64,000 bases of DNA from Gordonia sp. PDNC005 (GCF_016919385.1 NZ_CP070351.1:806001-870000); one strand, 5' to 3'. Shown: positions 46,301-56,552, counted from the stretch's first letter. Numbers and translations: made by a program. The notes: generated by a model from the sequence alone, not told the origin.

Positions 46301-46804
46301 GATGCCATCACGATCTCCTTGGATGCTAAGAGCGACGAAGAGATCGACAACGTGTTTCGGGCTTGTGAGCTCGTCCCTGGTGCGCTGCTGGACCGCGATA
46401 CGCGAGTAAGTGCCGTTGCGAACGCATTTCGTCGGCGGTCCATGTGGAGCCGCGAACCCGTTTGCAGGGAACTGTCTCAGCATGTCAATAGTGTGCTCAA
46501 AGACGTGAAACGAGTGGCGCCAGCGCTCTACAGCATGATTGCCGAGCGAGACGAGAGGCTGAGGGGGATCGATGTCGTCGAGTACCCCTGGACGCTCCTC
46601 TCTGTTCAGTCGCTGACCCTTGCAGTCGTCGCACGACTCGAGTCGCGTGGCGAGTTCGACTACTCACCGATGACCGCGGACATGTACGAGGCGTGGGTGA
46701 CCTTTGCCGAGTACTTCCCGGACTTGGTTGCCACTGACCTGCTGATCGCAGAGGCAGCCGTTACCTACTTGGTCCACGATGACCTGATCGGAGTTACAGC
46801 ATGA
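43397..46804 (+). CDS. Unknown 1135-residue defence protein, DruH-like by context
   Basis: A protein of 1135 residues without a recognised domain. GTG 43397 was chosen for the GGAGGG site 9 bases upstream; GTG 43349 is in frame. The first 250 residues and last 300 are helical (YVMVMALHAGIPVNCLGDLVDVIEEHV; LLIRTNLVDKPFSALTTCDDIL), the middle 500 are strand-rich and look like repeated Ig-like or jelly-roll modules. It overlaps the next helicase gene by ATGA. A large unknown protein paired with a large DUF1998 helicase is the layout of Druantia type III (DruH-DruE); I cannot confirm homology. Confidence 0.7.
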   Translation: MSTFVTGQAEDENYRLARELEKADLFFELNFDEDAILRAQDLFGRVARQELRLSGYEGVVKKYPALTLVSLIGHAGVAYDQGTYWETYWEAVGLEPDLDFAAFLRHRLNRLLYKFRMQPFADLLSDSKYVMVMALHAGIPVNCLGDLVDVIEEHVRHGRDASGVAVLEWLLEPGMEYRLNRLDVPVRNFLQLGGGVAVDILDRIVEFLIFTMDHADPWNDLTLETSTTGLPTLVLDGLINRLKDQPFGGDASRGDRGVPRRHGPTISYAAETDQVVVGVPYPENNSQVPWRVTIAGATREVYAELPWGWVEGEQAPPTPVAVNAPARDVVMRHEASGAYHRVAVVDSAGPMLLFTLAGRLVKTRAALPRGEVLALVPDDASVVDAASGEELVGVGDDRTPSGWQGWRARILDLTSHDAIQLRRGGQNRGSIRGVRSVGSPRIDLGDPVVGLRSADGLRVYAQRPEVTLPPHLGVEPVTWRVKARQHGQSYWLADNDWDSETVDASLDPFDGVGPGLLGLYEIWISGPIGSDLRYTAFIAEGVELDHGVSFREPVAGGLSESVTTLTTVDSLTAERNRIEFGIDERDSAIRITAGGHGYRLIVTPPHFEARVDVLGAPAQWRTSAQVLTPADLEAHAVVAARIPADVSASIALIDAAGAVVQEEYPETPADGVFQVPTRTFVDTARRVGACRLVALVDELEETHELTIAHVRPARLCESVELYGNYLTFSGLADEEELAAWVWSVTAPWRPVERLPISNGRADLPVELRDAGALLVQVFVDDPWVTIARPGKPDGTAAMRVAQEGWATGASPAADELAQFLAGQGSPPLAPEAVPGAWAALAMHDFTRTDTESRRVRDGLLRILGRHPRVALEALGSSTIPPEQKMMLLIRTNLVDKPFSALTTCDDILPDAWVGCMVSISDLPSLYSRRGNVVTERAETLGYLEATGGVALVTLLREGRLQDPLAGTFDAITISLDAKSDEEIDNVFRACELVPGALLDRDTRVSAVANAFRRRSMWSREPVCRELSQHVNSVLKDVKRVAPALYSMIAERDERLRGIDVVEYPWTLLSVQSLTLAVVARLESRGEFDYSPMTADMYEAWVTFAEYFPDLVATDLLIAEAAVTYLVHDDLIGVTA

Positions 46805-49800
46805 GCGACCGACTCGATCCGCTCGCAGCGGGAATCGGTATCGAGACCAGCTACAAGCGGTACTTGAAGACACTTCTCGCGCCACGCGATCCCCAGCTGG
46901 CAGTCGCATTCGACGACGCAGTAGACCAGTCGCGGCTCCTGACGAAAGGTCCGCTCCTGGAGCTGACTCCGCCCTACGCGCCGGGTGCGTCGCTCAACGA
47001 CCTCGTGGATGCCAACGTGCTGCACCGCGACTTTCGGCTGCTCCACAGCGACGCCCTGCCGATGGATCGGCCCCTCTACCAGCATCAAGAACGCGCGATT
47101 CGCAAGGTTGTGGCAGGCCGCAACCTCGTCGTCAGTACCGGCACCGGCTCGGGTAAGACGGAGAGCTTCCTGCTCCCGATATTCAACGCCCTCATCGAAG
47201 AGCGAGCTGCTGGGACGCTCGGCCCTGGAGTGCGGGCGCTGCTGCTGTACCCGATGAATGCCCTGGCCAACGATCAGCTCAAGCGCCTTCGCACACTGCT
47301 GGCCGACATGCCCGACATCACGTTCGGCAGATACACCGGTGAGACGAAAGAAGACGCGGACGAAGCCGAGGCGGTCTTCAAGGCCATGCACTCCGGACAG
47401 AAGCGGCTGCCGAACGAACTGCTCAGCAGGCAGGAGATGCGTGCCGAGCCGCCGCACATCTTGCTGACCAACTACGCGATGCTCGAATACCTCTTGCTAC
47501 GACCGGCCGACCTTGATCTGTTCGACGGAGGGGACCGCGACACGTGGAGGTTCATCGCCCTCGATGAAGCGCACGTCTACGACGGGGCGCAGGGTTCCGA
47601 GGTGGCGCTCCTGCTTCGACGCCTCCGAGAGCGGGTTGCGTGTGGACGGCAGTTGCAATGCATCGCGACATCGGCGTCGTTGACCGGCACGACACCTCAG
47701 ACGCAGGGACTCGAAGCTGTGGCGTTCGCCCATCGTCTGTTCGACGCGCCGTTCGAGTACGTTGAGGACGACGGCGCGCGTCAGGATTTGGTCATCGCGA
47801 CGAGACAGGAATGGCGCGAACCACCCACGTGGACGCTGTCGGCCGACGAACTGATGTCGCTGTCCGCAGATGACGCGGACATGAGCTCCCTCGGAATACA
47901 CGGAACCGGAGACCCCGCTCAGGCACTACGCGCGGAGTCCACGATCGCCGAGCTCACGTCGATCCTGTCGCGAGGCCCAGTAGCGGTCGATGACTTGCAA
48001 GCGAGGCTGTGGCCACACGACCCAGCCGCAGGTGCGAAGCTCGAGGCCATCGTTGCACTTGGGTCGAAAGTGCTTGATGTGAGCGGCAATCCGGTGTTGT
48101 CGGCTCGCTACCACATGTTTGTGCGGGCCACCGAAGGCTCGTACGTCTCGTTCGCCGATGCCGGCCCCACTGTTTTGCTTGGGCGCCACTTGCACGATCC
48201 AGATACCGGACGAGCCGTCTTCGAATTCGGCACCTGCACGCGGTGCGGAGCCGTCCACCTCGCTGGGGAAGTGGAGTCGGAGAAGGGGCTCCGCTACTTC
48301 CGCCCCGTTGCCACGGACTCTCGGGTCAGATGGCTCGTCATCACCGACGCGGATCAGGTGGGCCTGTTGGACGAAGACGAGATCACCTTGTCCGGTGATG
48401 AGGAAACTGATGCGACCACTGGTGTCGCGCATTTATGCACCGGCTGCGGAGCGCTCGGCGGTGGTCTCTGCCAGTCGGACCATTGTCCGGGCGGTCCGGT
48501 GCTGCGCGTCCGGGAGCATCCGCAGACAACCCGAGTGATGAGCAAGTGCACCGAATGCGGAGCACGCGCTCGCCAGGTGATCCGCAGACTGCGCACAGAC
48601 GTCAATGCGGCACCGGCCGTCATCACGACCGCGCTGTACCAGCATCTTCCCCCGGCCTCGGACGAGTCCGTGGAGGAAGTCGGCGAGGGCCGGAAGCTGC
48701 TCATGTTCTCCGACTCGCGGCAAGCAGCGGCGTTCGCGGCACCCTATCTGGATAAGACGTACGGTCGAATGCTGCAGCGGCGGTACCTGACACAGGTGAT
48801 CACCGACCCGAAGTACGCAGACGAGGACCTGGCCGCCGACGACCTCGCCGCGCTGGCTGCAAAGAAGGCGAAGCAAGCCCAATACTTCCCTGAGACGGCG
48901 ACTCGGTTGCAGATCGAGCGCGAGGCGAATCCTTGGGCGATGGCCGAACTGATGGCGATGGACCAGCGGCAATCCCTCGAAGGGCTCGGGCTGATGAGGG
49001 TGTCGATGCTGCGGAAGCGAGGCATCGAACTTCCGCGAGCGTGGTTCGCTCTCGGGCTCGATGAGGACGAGGCATGGGGATTGCTTGAAGAACTCCTCAA
49101 GACCGTTCGACTGCAGGGCGCCATCACGCTCCTTGACGAAGTCGATATCCAGCAGGAAATCTTCGAGCCGCGCAATATCACGGTGCGAATCCGGTCTATG
49201 GACTCCGATGTGAAGAAGCGCATCATCAGTTGGCTGCCAGGAGGTCGACCCGGCACGTCTAACAACCGGATTCTGCTGGTGCGAAAGGTGCTCGCAGATC
49301 TCGGGGCGGACGTAGACGCGGCGAAGGTACTCGACAGCTTCTGGAGGTTTCTGCTTGACAACGGGTACCTCGCGACAGCCGCGGACAAATTCGCCGGCGA
49401 CGTCTACCAGGTCGATCACACTATGTTGCGTATCCGGTCGGGCGCAGACTGTCACTGGTTTATGTGCGGGTCGTGCCGTCGTCTCACCGCGAACAATGTA
49501 CGAGGAGTCTGTCCGCACGGACCGTGCGATGGGGCGGTGTCGGAGTTCGAGATCCCCGATGTCGATGCTGACGCGAATCACTATCGGCACATGTACCGCA
49601 CCATGAACCCCGTGCCGCTGTCTGCGCAGGAGCACACAGCGCAGTGGGCATCGAGGATCGCCGCGCAAGTGCAGAGAGACTTCATTGACGGCAAGGTCAA
49701 CGTGCTGTCGTGCTCGACCACGTTCGAGCTCGGTGTCGACGTCGGCGACCTGCAGTCTGTGGTGCTTCGGAACATGCCGCCGAAAACCGCCAACTACGTG

Positions 49801-51732
49801 CAGCGTGCGGGCCGAGCCGGCCGACGGGCAGCGTCCGCCGCGCTGGTGCTGACCTACGCCAAGCGGAGTTCACACGACCTGTCCAAGTATCAGAGCCCCG
49901 AGTCGATGATCGCAGGGGAGATGCGGATTCCGTGGATCCCCATCGACAACGAACGGATCGGGCGCAGGCACGCTCATTCCGTCGCCTTGAGCGCGTATTT
50001 TCGACACCGGTTCGAGAACGAGGGGCTTACGTGGAAGCATGCCGCGGCGTTCTTCACTCCTGCTGTCGAGGGGCAGGATTCTCCCGCGGCCCAGGTGCGC
50101 AGTTTCCTGACGCCCGTGCCAGATCGTGTGCAGAGCGCGATCCTCGACGTCCTTCCCGCCTCTGTCGCATCTGAGATCGGTGCCCTTGACGGCACGTGGG
50201 TCGACCGGCTCTGTGAACTGCTCGCGATCGCGGAGCAGGACATCCGAAACGACCTGGATACGTTCCGGAAACTGATTGCAGAGGCGAAGGCGGACGACAA
50301 GCTGAGCTTGGGTGGGCGACTGCAGAAAACTCTGCAAACGATCGAACAGCGTCAACTGCTCGGCTATCTCGCCAACAAGAACATTCTCCCCAAGTATGGT
50401 TTCCCGGTCGACACGGTCGAATTGCGTACAGCGCACTGTGAGAGTGATGTCGGACCGCGGCTTGAGTTGTCGCGTGACCTCTCCCAAGCCATCTACGATT
50501 ACGCGCCCGGCAATCAGGTGGTGGCGGGAGGCAAGTTGTGGACCTCGCGCGGCCTGCACAAGCTCCCCAAACGGGAGCTCGTTGAATACCAGTTCCGCGT
50601 ATGCAGCACCTGCGAACAATTTCAATGCGGCACTGTTCTCGACGCGTCAGAACACTGTCAGAGCTGTGATGAGCCCTACGGTGCCATCCGGACTTTCGTT
50701 GTACCTGAGTTCGGGTTCGTCGCCGATCGGAAAGTGGAAGACGTGAAACCGGAGCCACCGTTGCGGAACTGGGGTGGTGCCACCTACGTCGAAGACATCG
50801 GCGACGTTCTCGACACGTTCACCTGGGAATCGACGGGAGTGCAAGCACGCGCCGGCACACGTGCCAAGATGGCGGTCATCTCGACAGGCGGTGGCCGGGG
50901 ATTCGCGCTCTGCGGGTGGTGCGGCTGGGCCGAACCCGCGCCTAATGGACGTCCGTCACCCAAGCGGGCGCACAAGCGTCCGGCCACCGGACAAAGCTGC
51001 AGCGGATCTACCCGTACAGTCTCGTTGGCACACCGATACGAGACGGACGTCGCTGAGTTCACGTTCGAAGCGATTGCGTACGACAAGGATTCCGAATCGA
51101 GCTGGCTGTCGGTGCTGTACGCCCTCCTAGAGGGTGCGTCAGAGGCTCTCGAAATCAGTCGGGACGACATCGACGGAACCCTGTCGTGGAGCAAGGACGG
51201 GAAGCGCAGCATCGTACTGTTCGATACGGTGCCTGCGGGTGCAGGCGCATCGAAGAAGATTGCCGAGAACCTGCAGCGCGTCGTCCAGTTCGCGGTTGCA
51301 CGGGTGAGCCGTTGCGACTGCGGTGAGGAAACGTCGTGTTACGGCTGCCTGCGGTCCTATCGAAACGATCGGCACCACGATCGCCTGTCGAGGGCTGGCG
51401 CACTCGCGATCTTCGCTGAGCTCAAGATCGATGGCGCCGTCGGTGCGGTTGACGGACCGTGGGGTCAGACCCTCACCCATACGTCGAGTTCGGTAGTCGA
51501 GTTGTTCGTTTCACTCGCGACTCGGGGCGTCCAGAAGCCAGAGATCGGTGTCGACTTCGGCGAATGCTACTGGCCTGTTGAGGCGTTGTGGCGCGACGCG
51601 GGCGTCGTCCTTGTGGAGGACGCAGATGTCGACCGCGACGCTGCGTTGGCGAGCGATGGGTTTACGGTGTTCACCGTCGACGGCTGTGACATCGATCAGC
51701 TTGCTGAGCTCTTGGATCCTGAGAGTGCGTAG
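46801..51732 (+). CDS. DEAD/DEAH helicase with DUF1998, DruE-like
   Basis: A 1643-residue SF2 helicase. YQHQ (about 93-96) precedes Walker A TGTGSGKT (113-120); then YPMNALANDQ, LLTNYAMLEYLL, and the DEAH box at 255-258. Three CxxC-type zinc sites lie near 478-590 (CTRCG, CTGCG, CTECG). HelicC is near 970-1020 (TTFELGVDVGDLQ, YVQRAGRAGRR). The DUF1998 cluster CDCGEETSCYGCL is near 1505-1517, and a last domain (to 1643) with DVDRDAALASDGFTVFTVDG may be nuclease-like but degenerate. It is coupled to the 1135-aa gene by a 4-base overlap. Role in anti-phage DNA translocation or degradation is inferred. Confidence 0.87.
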   Translation: MSDRLDPLAAGIGIETSYKRYLKTLLAPRDPQLAVAFDDAVDQSRLLTKGPLLELTPPYAPGASLNDLVDANVLHRDFRLLHSDALPMDRPLYQHQERAIRKVVAGRNLVVSTGTGSGKTESFLLPIFNALIEERAAGTLGPGVRALLLYPMNALANDQLKRLRTLLADMPDITFGRYTGETKEDADEAEAVFKAMHSGQKRLPNELLSRQEMRAEPPHILLTNYAMLEYLLLRPADLDLFDGGDRDTWRFIALDEAHVYDGAQGSEVALLLRRLRERVACGRQLQCIATSASLTGTTPQTQGLEAVAFAHRLFDAPFEYVEDDGARQDLVIATRQEWREPPTWTLSADELMSLSADDADMSSLGIHGTGDPAQALRAESTIAELTSILSRGPVAVDDLQARLWPHDPAAGAKLEAIVALGSKVLDVSGNPVLSARYHMFVRATEGSYVSFADAGPTVLLGRHLHDPDTGRAVFEFGTCTRCGAVHLAGEVESEKGLRYFRPVATDSRVRWLVITDADQVGLLDEDEITLSGDEETDATTGVAHLCTGCGALGGGLCQSDHCPGGPVLRVREHPQTTRVMSKCTECGARARQVIRRLRTDVNAAPAVITTALYQHLPPASDESVEEVGEGRKLLMFSDSRQAAAFAAPYLDKTYGRMLQRRYLTQVITDPKYADEDLAADDLAALAAKKAKQAQYFPETATRLQIEREANPWAMAELMAMDQRQSLEGLGLMRVSMLRKRGIELPRAWFALGLDEDEAWGLLEELLKTVRLQGAITLLDEVDIQQEIFEPRNITVRIRSMDSDVKKRIISWLPGGRPGTSNNRILLVRKVLADLGADVDAAKVLDSFWRFLLDNGYLATAADKFAGDVYQVDHTMLRIRSGADCHWFMCGSCRRLTANNVRGVCPHGPCDGAVSEFEIPDVDADANHYRHMYRTMNPVPLSAQEHTAQWASRIAAQVQRDFIDGKVNVLSCSTTFELGVDVGDLQSVVLRNMPPKTANYVQRAGRAGRRAASAALVLTYAKRSSHDLSKYQSPESMIAGEMRIPWIPIDNERIGRRHAHSVALSAYFRHRFENEGLTWKHAAAFFTPAVEGQDSPAAQVRSFLTPVPDRVQSAILDVLPASVASEIGALDGTWVDRLCELLAIAEQDIRNDLDTFRKLIAEAKADDKLSLGGRLQKTLQTIEQRQLLGYLANKNILPKYGFPVDTVELRTAHCESDVGPRLELSRDLSQAIYDYAPGNQVVAGGKLWTSRGLHKLPKRELVEYQFRVCSTCEQFQCGTVLDASEHCQSCDEPYGAIRTFVVPEFGFVADRKVEDVKPEPPLRNWGGATYVEDIGDVLDTFTWESTGVQARAGTRAKMAVISTGGGRGFALCGWCGWAEPAPNGRPSPKRAHKRPATGQSCSGSTRTVSLAHRYETDVAEFTFEAIAYDKDSESSWLSVLYALLEGASEALEISRDDIDGTLSWSKDGKRSIVLFDTVPAGAGASKKIAENLQRVVQFAVARVSRCDCGEETSCYGCLRSYRNDRHHDRLSRAGALAIFAELKIDGAVGAVDGPWGQTLTHTSSSVVELFVSLATRGVQKPEIGVDFGECYWPVEALWRDAGVVLVEDADVDRDAALASDGFTVFTVDGCDIDQLAELLDPESA

Positions 51733-51919
51733 GCGGTGATCGGTAGCGGCGTCGAGACCCTGCTCGCTATTCCCGTCGACGAGGATGGTCCGCGGGAAAT
51801 TAACGATTCCCTCACGGGTGCGCGCGTGTTCGGCGAGCACGACCGCGTTCACGCTTGCTGGAGCAGAGGGGCTTCGTCCAGTTGATGTGACGCTGGGGTG
51901 ATGCCGCCCGGTATACCGT

Positions 51920-51986
51920 TCACCCGTGACGAACTCTCGCGCGGACCTCCGCCGCCCAGTCTTGGTCGCTGTTCTTCGGTGCTCAC
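51920..51986 (+). pseudogene. Decayed duplicate of the guaA 5' end
   Basis: From CACCCGTGACGAACTCTC onward these bases match 52813-52879, the start of intact guaA, at roughly 80% by eye (GCGCGGACCTCCGCCGCCC against CCGCGGACCATCCCCGCCC, then TCTTCGGTGCTCA against ACTTCGGTGCTCA). The reading frame is lost after some 15 codons. It marks an old duplication 893 bases upstream of guaA, at the right edge of the accessory region. Confidence 0.8.
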
Positions 51987-52269
51987 CTACTTGAAGTCGA
52001 CTGACGAGACCGGCTTCGCGTCGATGATCGCTGCAGGTGTGACCGGAATTGGGTGTTGACGTCAGCACGCGAACGGGCTCGCTTTCGCTGGGGCCGTCGA
52101 GGTATCGGTGTCCTGAGGGAGGGGAGGTCGCTCGGATCCACATGGACAAGCTAGTAGCGGGGATGGCCGGTGAGTATTTCGCGAATCCAAGGTTGCTTAA
52201 CTGGTTCGCGGAGGGGCTTGCTCGCGTCCGTCCGCTTCTCTGCGGGCTTCTTCGAGGGCTGTGATTGCG

Positions 52270-52584
52270 ATTCGCCAGCGCGGGCGGTTTGATTGGCGCC
52301 TTCCGGGGTTTGCGCGAGGATCGTGAACTTGCTGGAGTACCTTTGGCCGATTTTGACCTGCGCTGCGCTTTATCACATCGATTGCATGTTGTCTTTTGTA
52401 AATGGAGCGTCCAAAGTTCCTTCTTGCAGCCACTGCATGTGAAATATATCCTGGACTCTTCGGGCGCGACCTTGTAGTCGTTGCCGTCTCGCCTGGATTT
52501 CTTGCGCTTCTTATTCTTTGGTGTGCTGTTGCTCAATTGTAATTGGGCCTTGGGCTCGATGGGGTCGGGCAGTCGCCCAGCCAT
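52270..52584 (-). CDS. Zinc-ribbon reading frame, related to the protein at 17254-17724 (3' end uncertain)
   Basis: From ATG 52584 the minus strand encodes a lysine-rich linker (PKNKKRKKSRR) and FTCSGCKKELWTL...TTCNRC, Cys-x2-Cys-x13-Cys-x2-Cys, then a basic tail. Ribbon spacing and the flanking RI-FTC and WT residues match the protein at 17254-17724. There is no clear ribosome site. The frame stays open to 51511, overlapping the helicase gene on the other strand, and the later part does not look like protein; I mark only the plausible part, so the 3' limit is approximate. It may be a gene with a lost stop or a pseudogene. Confidence 0.45.
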
Positions 52585-52818
52585 TAGGGTGCACGGTTGT
52601 CGCGGTTGGCAGCCTCGGGTGAATTGCCTGGCAGGTCCGGGTATTGCGGTATATTCGTTCGATCGTGCGAATGGGGACTGGCGAGCGGGGTCCTCGCGCG
52701 CACATATTTCACTCCGGTAGGCGCGAGCGGGTTCCAGCTGTGCCGGAGGAGACGGGGTCCGTCCGGCAGCAGGGCAAGGTGGAGGTACTGGCACTGTTAC
52801 GATCTGTAGAATGCACCC

Positions 52819-54402
<1,584 letters not shown>

Positions 54403-54418
54403 CCTCCCGCTGACCACA

Positions 54419-54456
54419 GACGGCCTCTGCACTCTCATGGTGCGGAGGCCGTTTGT
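54419..54456 (+). terminator. Terminator of guaA
   Basis: ACGGCCTCTGCAC at 54419-54431 pairs with GTGCGGAGGCCGT at 54439-54451 (one G-T pair) around a 7-base loop and runs into TTGTGTG. It lies directly after the guaA stop. Confidence 0.8.
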
Positions 54457-54518
54457 GTGAGTGGGTGCGTATCGCGGCGGCCTTCGTAGCCGTGGGTCGG
54501 TCCGTTAGAGTCCGAGAA

Positions 54519-54887
54519 ATGGGATTCTTCCGCAAGAGCGAGGCGCGTGATGCTCCGGCGCCGAAGCCGGGGACGCCGTTCACGTTCCGGGTCGACGACA
54601 TGTTCACCATCACCGCGCGGGGGCGGGTGTTCACGGGTGTGGTCGAGTCCGGTGAGGTAGTCGTCGGGACGTCGGCCGATCTTGTGCTCGACGATCGGGT
54701 GCTGCCGGGTCGCGTGGCGCGGATCGAAGCTCGTCGACGCAAGTCGCAGACTCTTCGTTCGGGCGAGACCGGAGGAGTGTTCCTCGACGGCATCACCACC
54801 GAGGACCTCCCGCTGCGGCACTCTGACGGTGACATGCGTGTTGATGTCGCGGCGCTCAAAGGTGCGTTGATTCGGTCGTCGGACTGA
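54519..54887 (+). CDS. Translation-factor domain 2-like beta-barrel protein
   Basis: A 122-residue protein dominated by a barrel like domain 2 of EF-Tu and related GTPases: TPFTFRVDDMFTITARGRVFTGVVESGEVVVGTSADLVL, and later LRSGETGGVFLDGI. There is no GTPase domain. ATG 54519 gives a short basic leader (GFFRKSEARDAPAP). The function of such free-standing domains is unknown. Confidence 0.75.
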   Translation: MGFFRKSEARDAPAPKPGTPFTFRVDDMFTITARGRVFTGVVESGEVVVGTSADLVLDDRVLPGRVARIEARRRKSQTLRSGETGGVFLDGITTEDLPLRHSDGDMRVDVAALKGALIRSSD

Positions 54888-54918
54888 CCTCGGTTCGACT
54901 CAGCTCGTGGGCCTGGGA

Positions 54919-55046
54919 CGCTTCGACTCGCTTCGCTCGCTCAACGAGCAGTAAGGGCGTCCTCGCAACGAGCAGAGCATCCCACTGCTCGTTGAGTGCC
55001 TTTCGTCTCGCAGGCTCGCTCAAGACCCGCGCAGCGAGTCGAAGCG
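54919..55046. repeat. Dispersed dyad repeat, two copies
   Basis: 54919-54951 is the exact complement of 7612-7644. 54985-55046 is a longer variant carrying the same CTTTCGTCTCGCAGG insertion as the copy near 4.25 kb. The repeats fill the space between convergent genes. Confidence 0.85.
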
Positions 55047-55062
55047 TCGCACCAACAACCGC

Positions 55063-55275
55063 CTAACGCCGTCGCATGCCGGAGGCGACGAGGCCGAGAC
55101 CGATGACGACTCCGACGGCGAGGACGGCCCAGGGGAGGGCTCGGGTGTCGCCGAGGCTCGGGCCGCCCGCCAGACCCCAGCCGGCGACCATCAGTGCCAG
55201 AATGCCGAGGACGGCGAGGCCGGGGCTGCGTCGGCGCTCGGTCGACTCTGCTTCAAGAGTGGTGTTCTCAGTCAT
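55063..55275 (-). CDS. Small two-helix membrane protein
   Basis: A 70-residue protein with two hydrophobic helices (LAVLGILALMVAGWGLAGG; ALPWAVLAVGVVIGLGLVASG) and an arginine-rich end. It overlaps the PspC/LiaF-type gene by four bases and belongs to the same operon. Function unknown; probably an accessory of the envelope-stress set. Confidence 0.75.
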   Translation of the reverse strand: MTENTTLEAESTERRRSPGLAVLGILALMVAGWGLAGGPSLGDTRALPWAVLAVGVVIGLGLVASGMRRR

Positions 55276-56552
55276 CGGATCATCTCCACATTGCCCATGT
55301 TCACGTGGGCGTCGATGGTCAGGGTGGGAGTCTTCGCGTCGGGGTTGACGACGCCGTCCTTGCAGCTCACGTCACCGACGGTGACGCTGCAGTCGGTGCG
55401 GACACGGATGTCGTCCGGCAGGAACACCTTGATCTCGCCGATGCCCTGGCGGATCGAGACGGTCCGGTCCTTGTCGAGTTCGTTCAGCTCGCGCAGGTCG
55501 AGTGTTGTGGAGCCGATCGTCAACGAGTAGTCGTCGCGCAGGTCGGACGACGTCGGGGGAGTCCACGTCCGCTCGCCCACGCCGCCGGACGGGAACGTCT
55601 CACCGGGGCCTGCGAACGCGGTGGTCGCGAGGACGGCGACCGCTCCGAGCGCGGCAAGCGGAATCAGGCCCGACCCGCTGTGACCGGCGGGCCGACGCTG
55701 CAACGACGCGACCACCAACCCGGTCCCCAGTACAGCCAGCACCAATGACGCAATGCGCCCGGGCGTCAGCCATCCGACTCCGGCCAGTGACGCGGCCGAC
55801 GTCGCCGCACCGGTCATCACGGCGAGCCCGAGGAAGATCGGTGTGACCGGCGAGCGCGGCACACGAGGGGCAGGCGGCTTCACGGGTTCAGTCGGCTCGG
55901 GCAGATCCCACGCGAACCGGGCAGCGCCCAACGGATCCCAACTCGGAGGCGCATCGGTGGGAGGGACGTCTTTCGTGAGCTGGACGGTGTCGCCGGACTG
56001 CTCCGTCGCCGCAGCGATACGGGGCTCGGCGCCAGGGTCGACGGACGAGGAGCTCCCGACCGGCGAGAAGTCTCCGATGGTCGAGGAACTGCCGTGGACG
56101 AGCTCGGCGGCAGACGTGCCAGCCGGGGCGACGGGAGTCCGCTGGTAGAGGAGATACCAGCCGCCGGCCATCAGGACCGCGCCGAGCACGCCGCTCGTTC
56201 CCCACGCGTTCGGGGAACCGATGATCGACATCGCGATCACCGCGATGATGACCAACGGGATCCACCTCAGGTGGCTGCGATGCCCGGCGCGCGCCCACGG
56301 AGGCCCGCCGTGCCATTGGTGTGCCTTGCTCTCGTCCTCGGCGGGAAGCGCGATCGCGGCGGCGATGTACAGCAGGATGCCGCTGCCGCCGAACACCGTC
56401 GCGACCACGAAGGCCACCTTCACCAGCGTCGGATCCACCCGATAGCGCTCACCGACACCGATGCACACACCGGCCACGGTGTTGCCGGAACGACGTCGCA
56501 CGGGGCGCGTGTTCCACATGTCTTGGACAGTCGAAGCGTTCATGCCATTCAT
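55272..56552 (-). CDS. PspC-domain membrane protein with LiaF-like C-terminus
   Basis: A 426-residue envelope protein. Residues 15-72 are a PspC domain (RRRSGNTVAGVCIGVGERYRVDPTLVKVAFVVATVFGG). Several membrane helices follow near 100-135 and 230-320. The C-terminal 90 residues (YSLTIGSTTLDLREL, IGEIKVFLPDDI, ANVNMGNV-type end) are the LiaF-like beta structure that senses or restrains a histidine kinase. It is divergent from the sensor kinase gene, giving a LiaFSR-like set for cell-envelope stress. Confidence 0.87.
   Translation of the reverse strand: MNGMNASTVQDMWNTRPVRRRSGNTVAGVCIGVGERYRVDPTLVKVAFVVATVFGGSGILLYIAAAIALPAEDESKAHQWHGGPPWARAGHRSHLRWIPLVIIAVIAMSIIGSPNAWGTSGVLGAVLMAGGWYLLYQRTPVAPAGTSAAELVHGSSSTIGDFSPVGSSSSVDPGAEPRIAAATEQSGDTVQLTKDVPPTDAPPSWDPLGAARFAWDLPEPTEPVKPPAPRVPRSPVTPIFLGLAVMTGAATSAASLAGVGWLTPGRIASLVLAVLGTGLVVASLQRRPAGHSGSGLIPLAALGAVAVLATTAFAGPGETFPSGGVGERTWTPPTSSDLRDDYSLTIGSTTLDLRELNELDKDRTVSIRQGIGEIKVFLPDDIRVRTDCSVTVGDVSCKDGVVNPDAKTPTLTIDAHVNMGNVEMIR

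Larger units (their letters stand above)
51733..52818. other. Island junction debris upstream of guaA
   Basis: This 1.09-kb stretch separates the last defence gene from guaA. It contains a decayed copy of the guaA start (51920-51986), a leftward zinc-ribbon reading frame (from 52584), AT-richer DNA around 52330-52680 and a possible -10 TATATT at 52650-52655 that may belong to guaA. No integrase, tRNA or clean attachment site is seen. Confidence 0.65.

Noticed and set aside
24075..51732. BREX system
   Set aside because: A PglX-like methylase and SNF2 helicase are present, but no PglZ phosphatase, BrxC/PglY ATPase, BrxA or BrxB is recognisable.
52654..52673. ATTCG...CGAAT dyad upstream of guaA as an SOS box
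   Set aside because: The arms do not match TCGAAC-N4-GTTCGA and guaA is not an SOS gene in known relatives.
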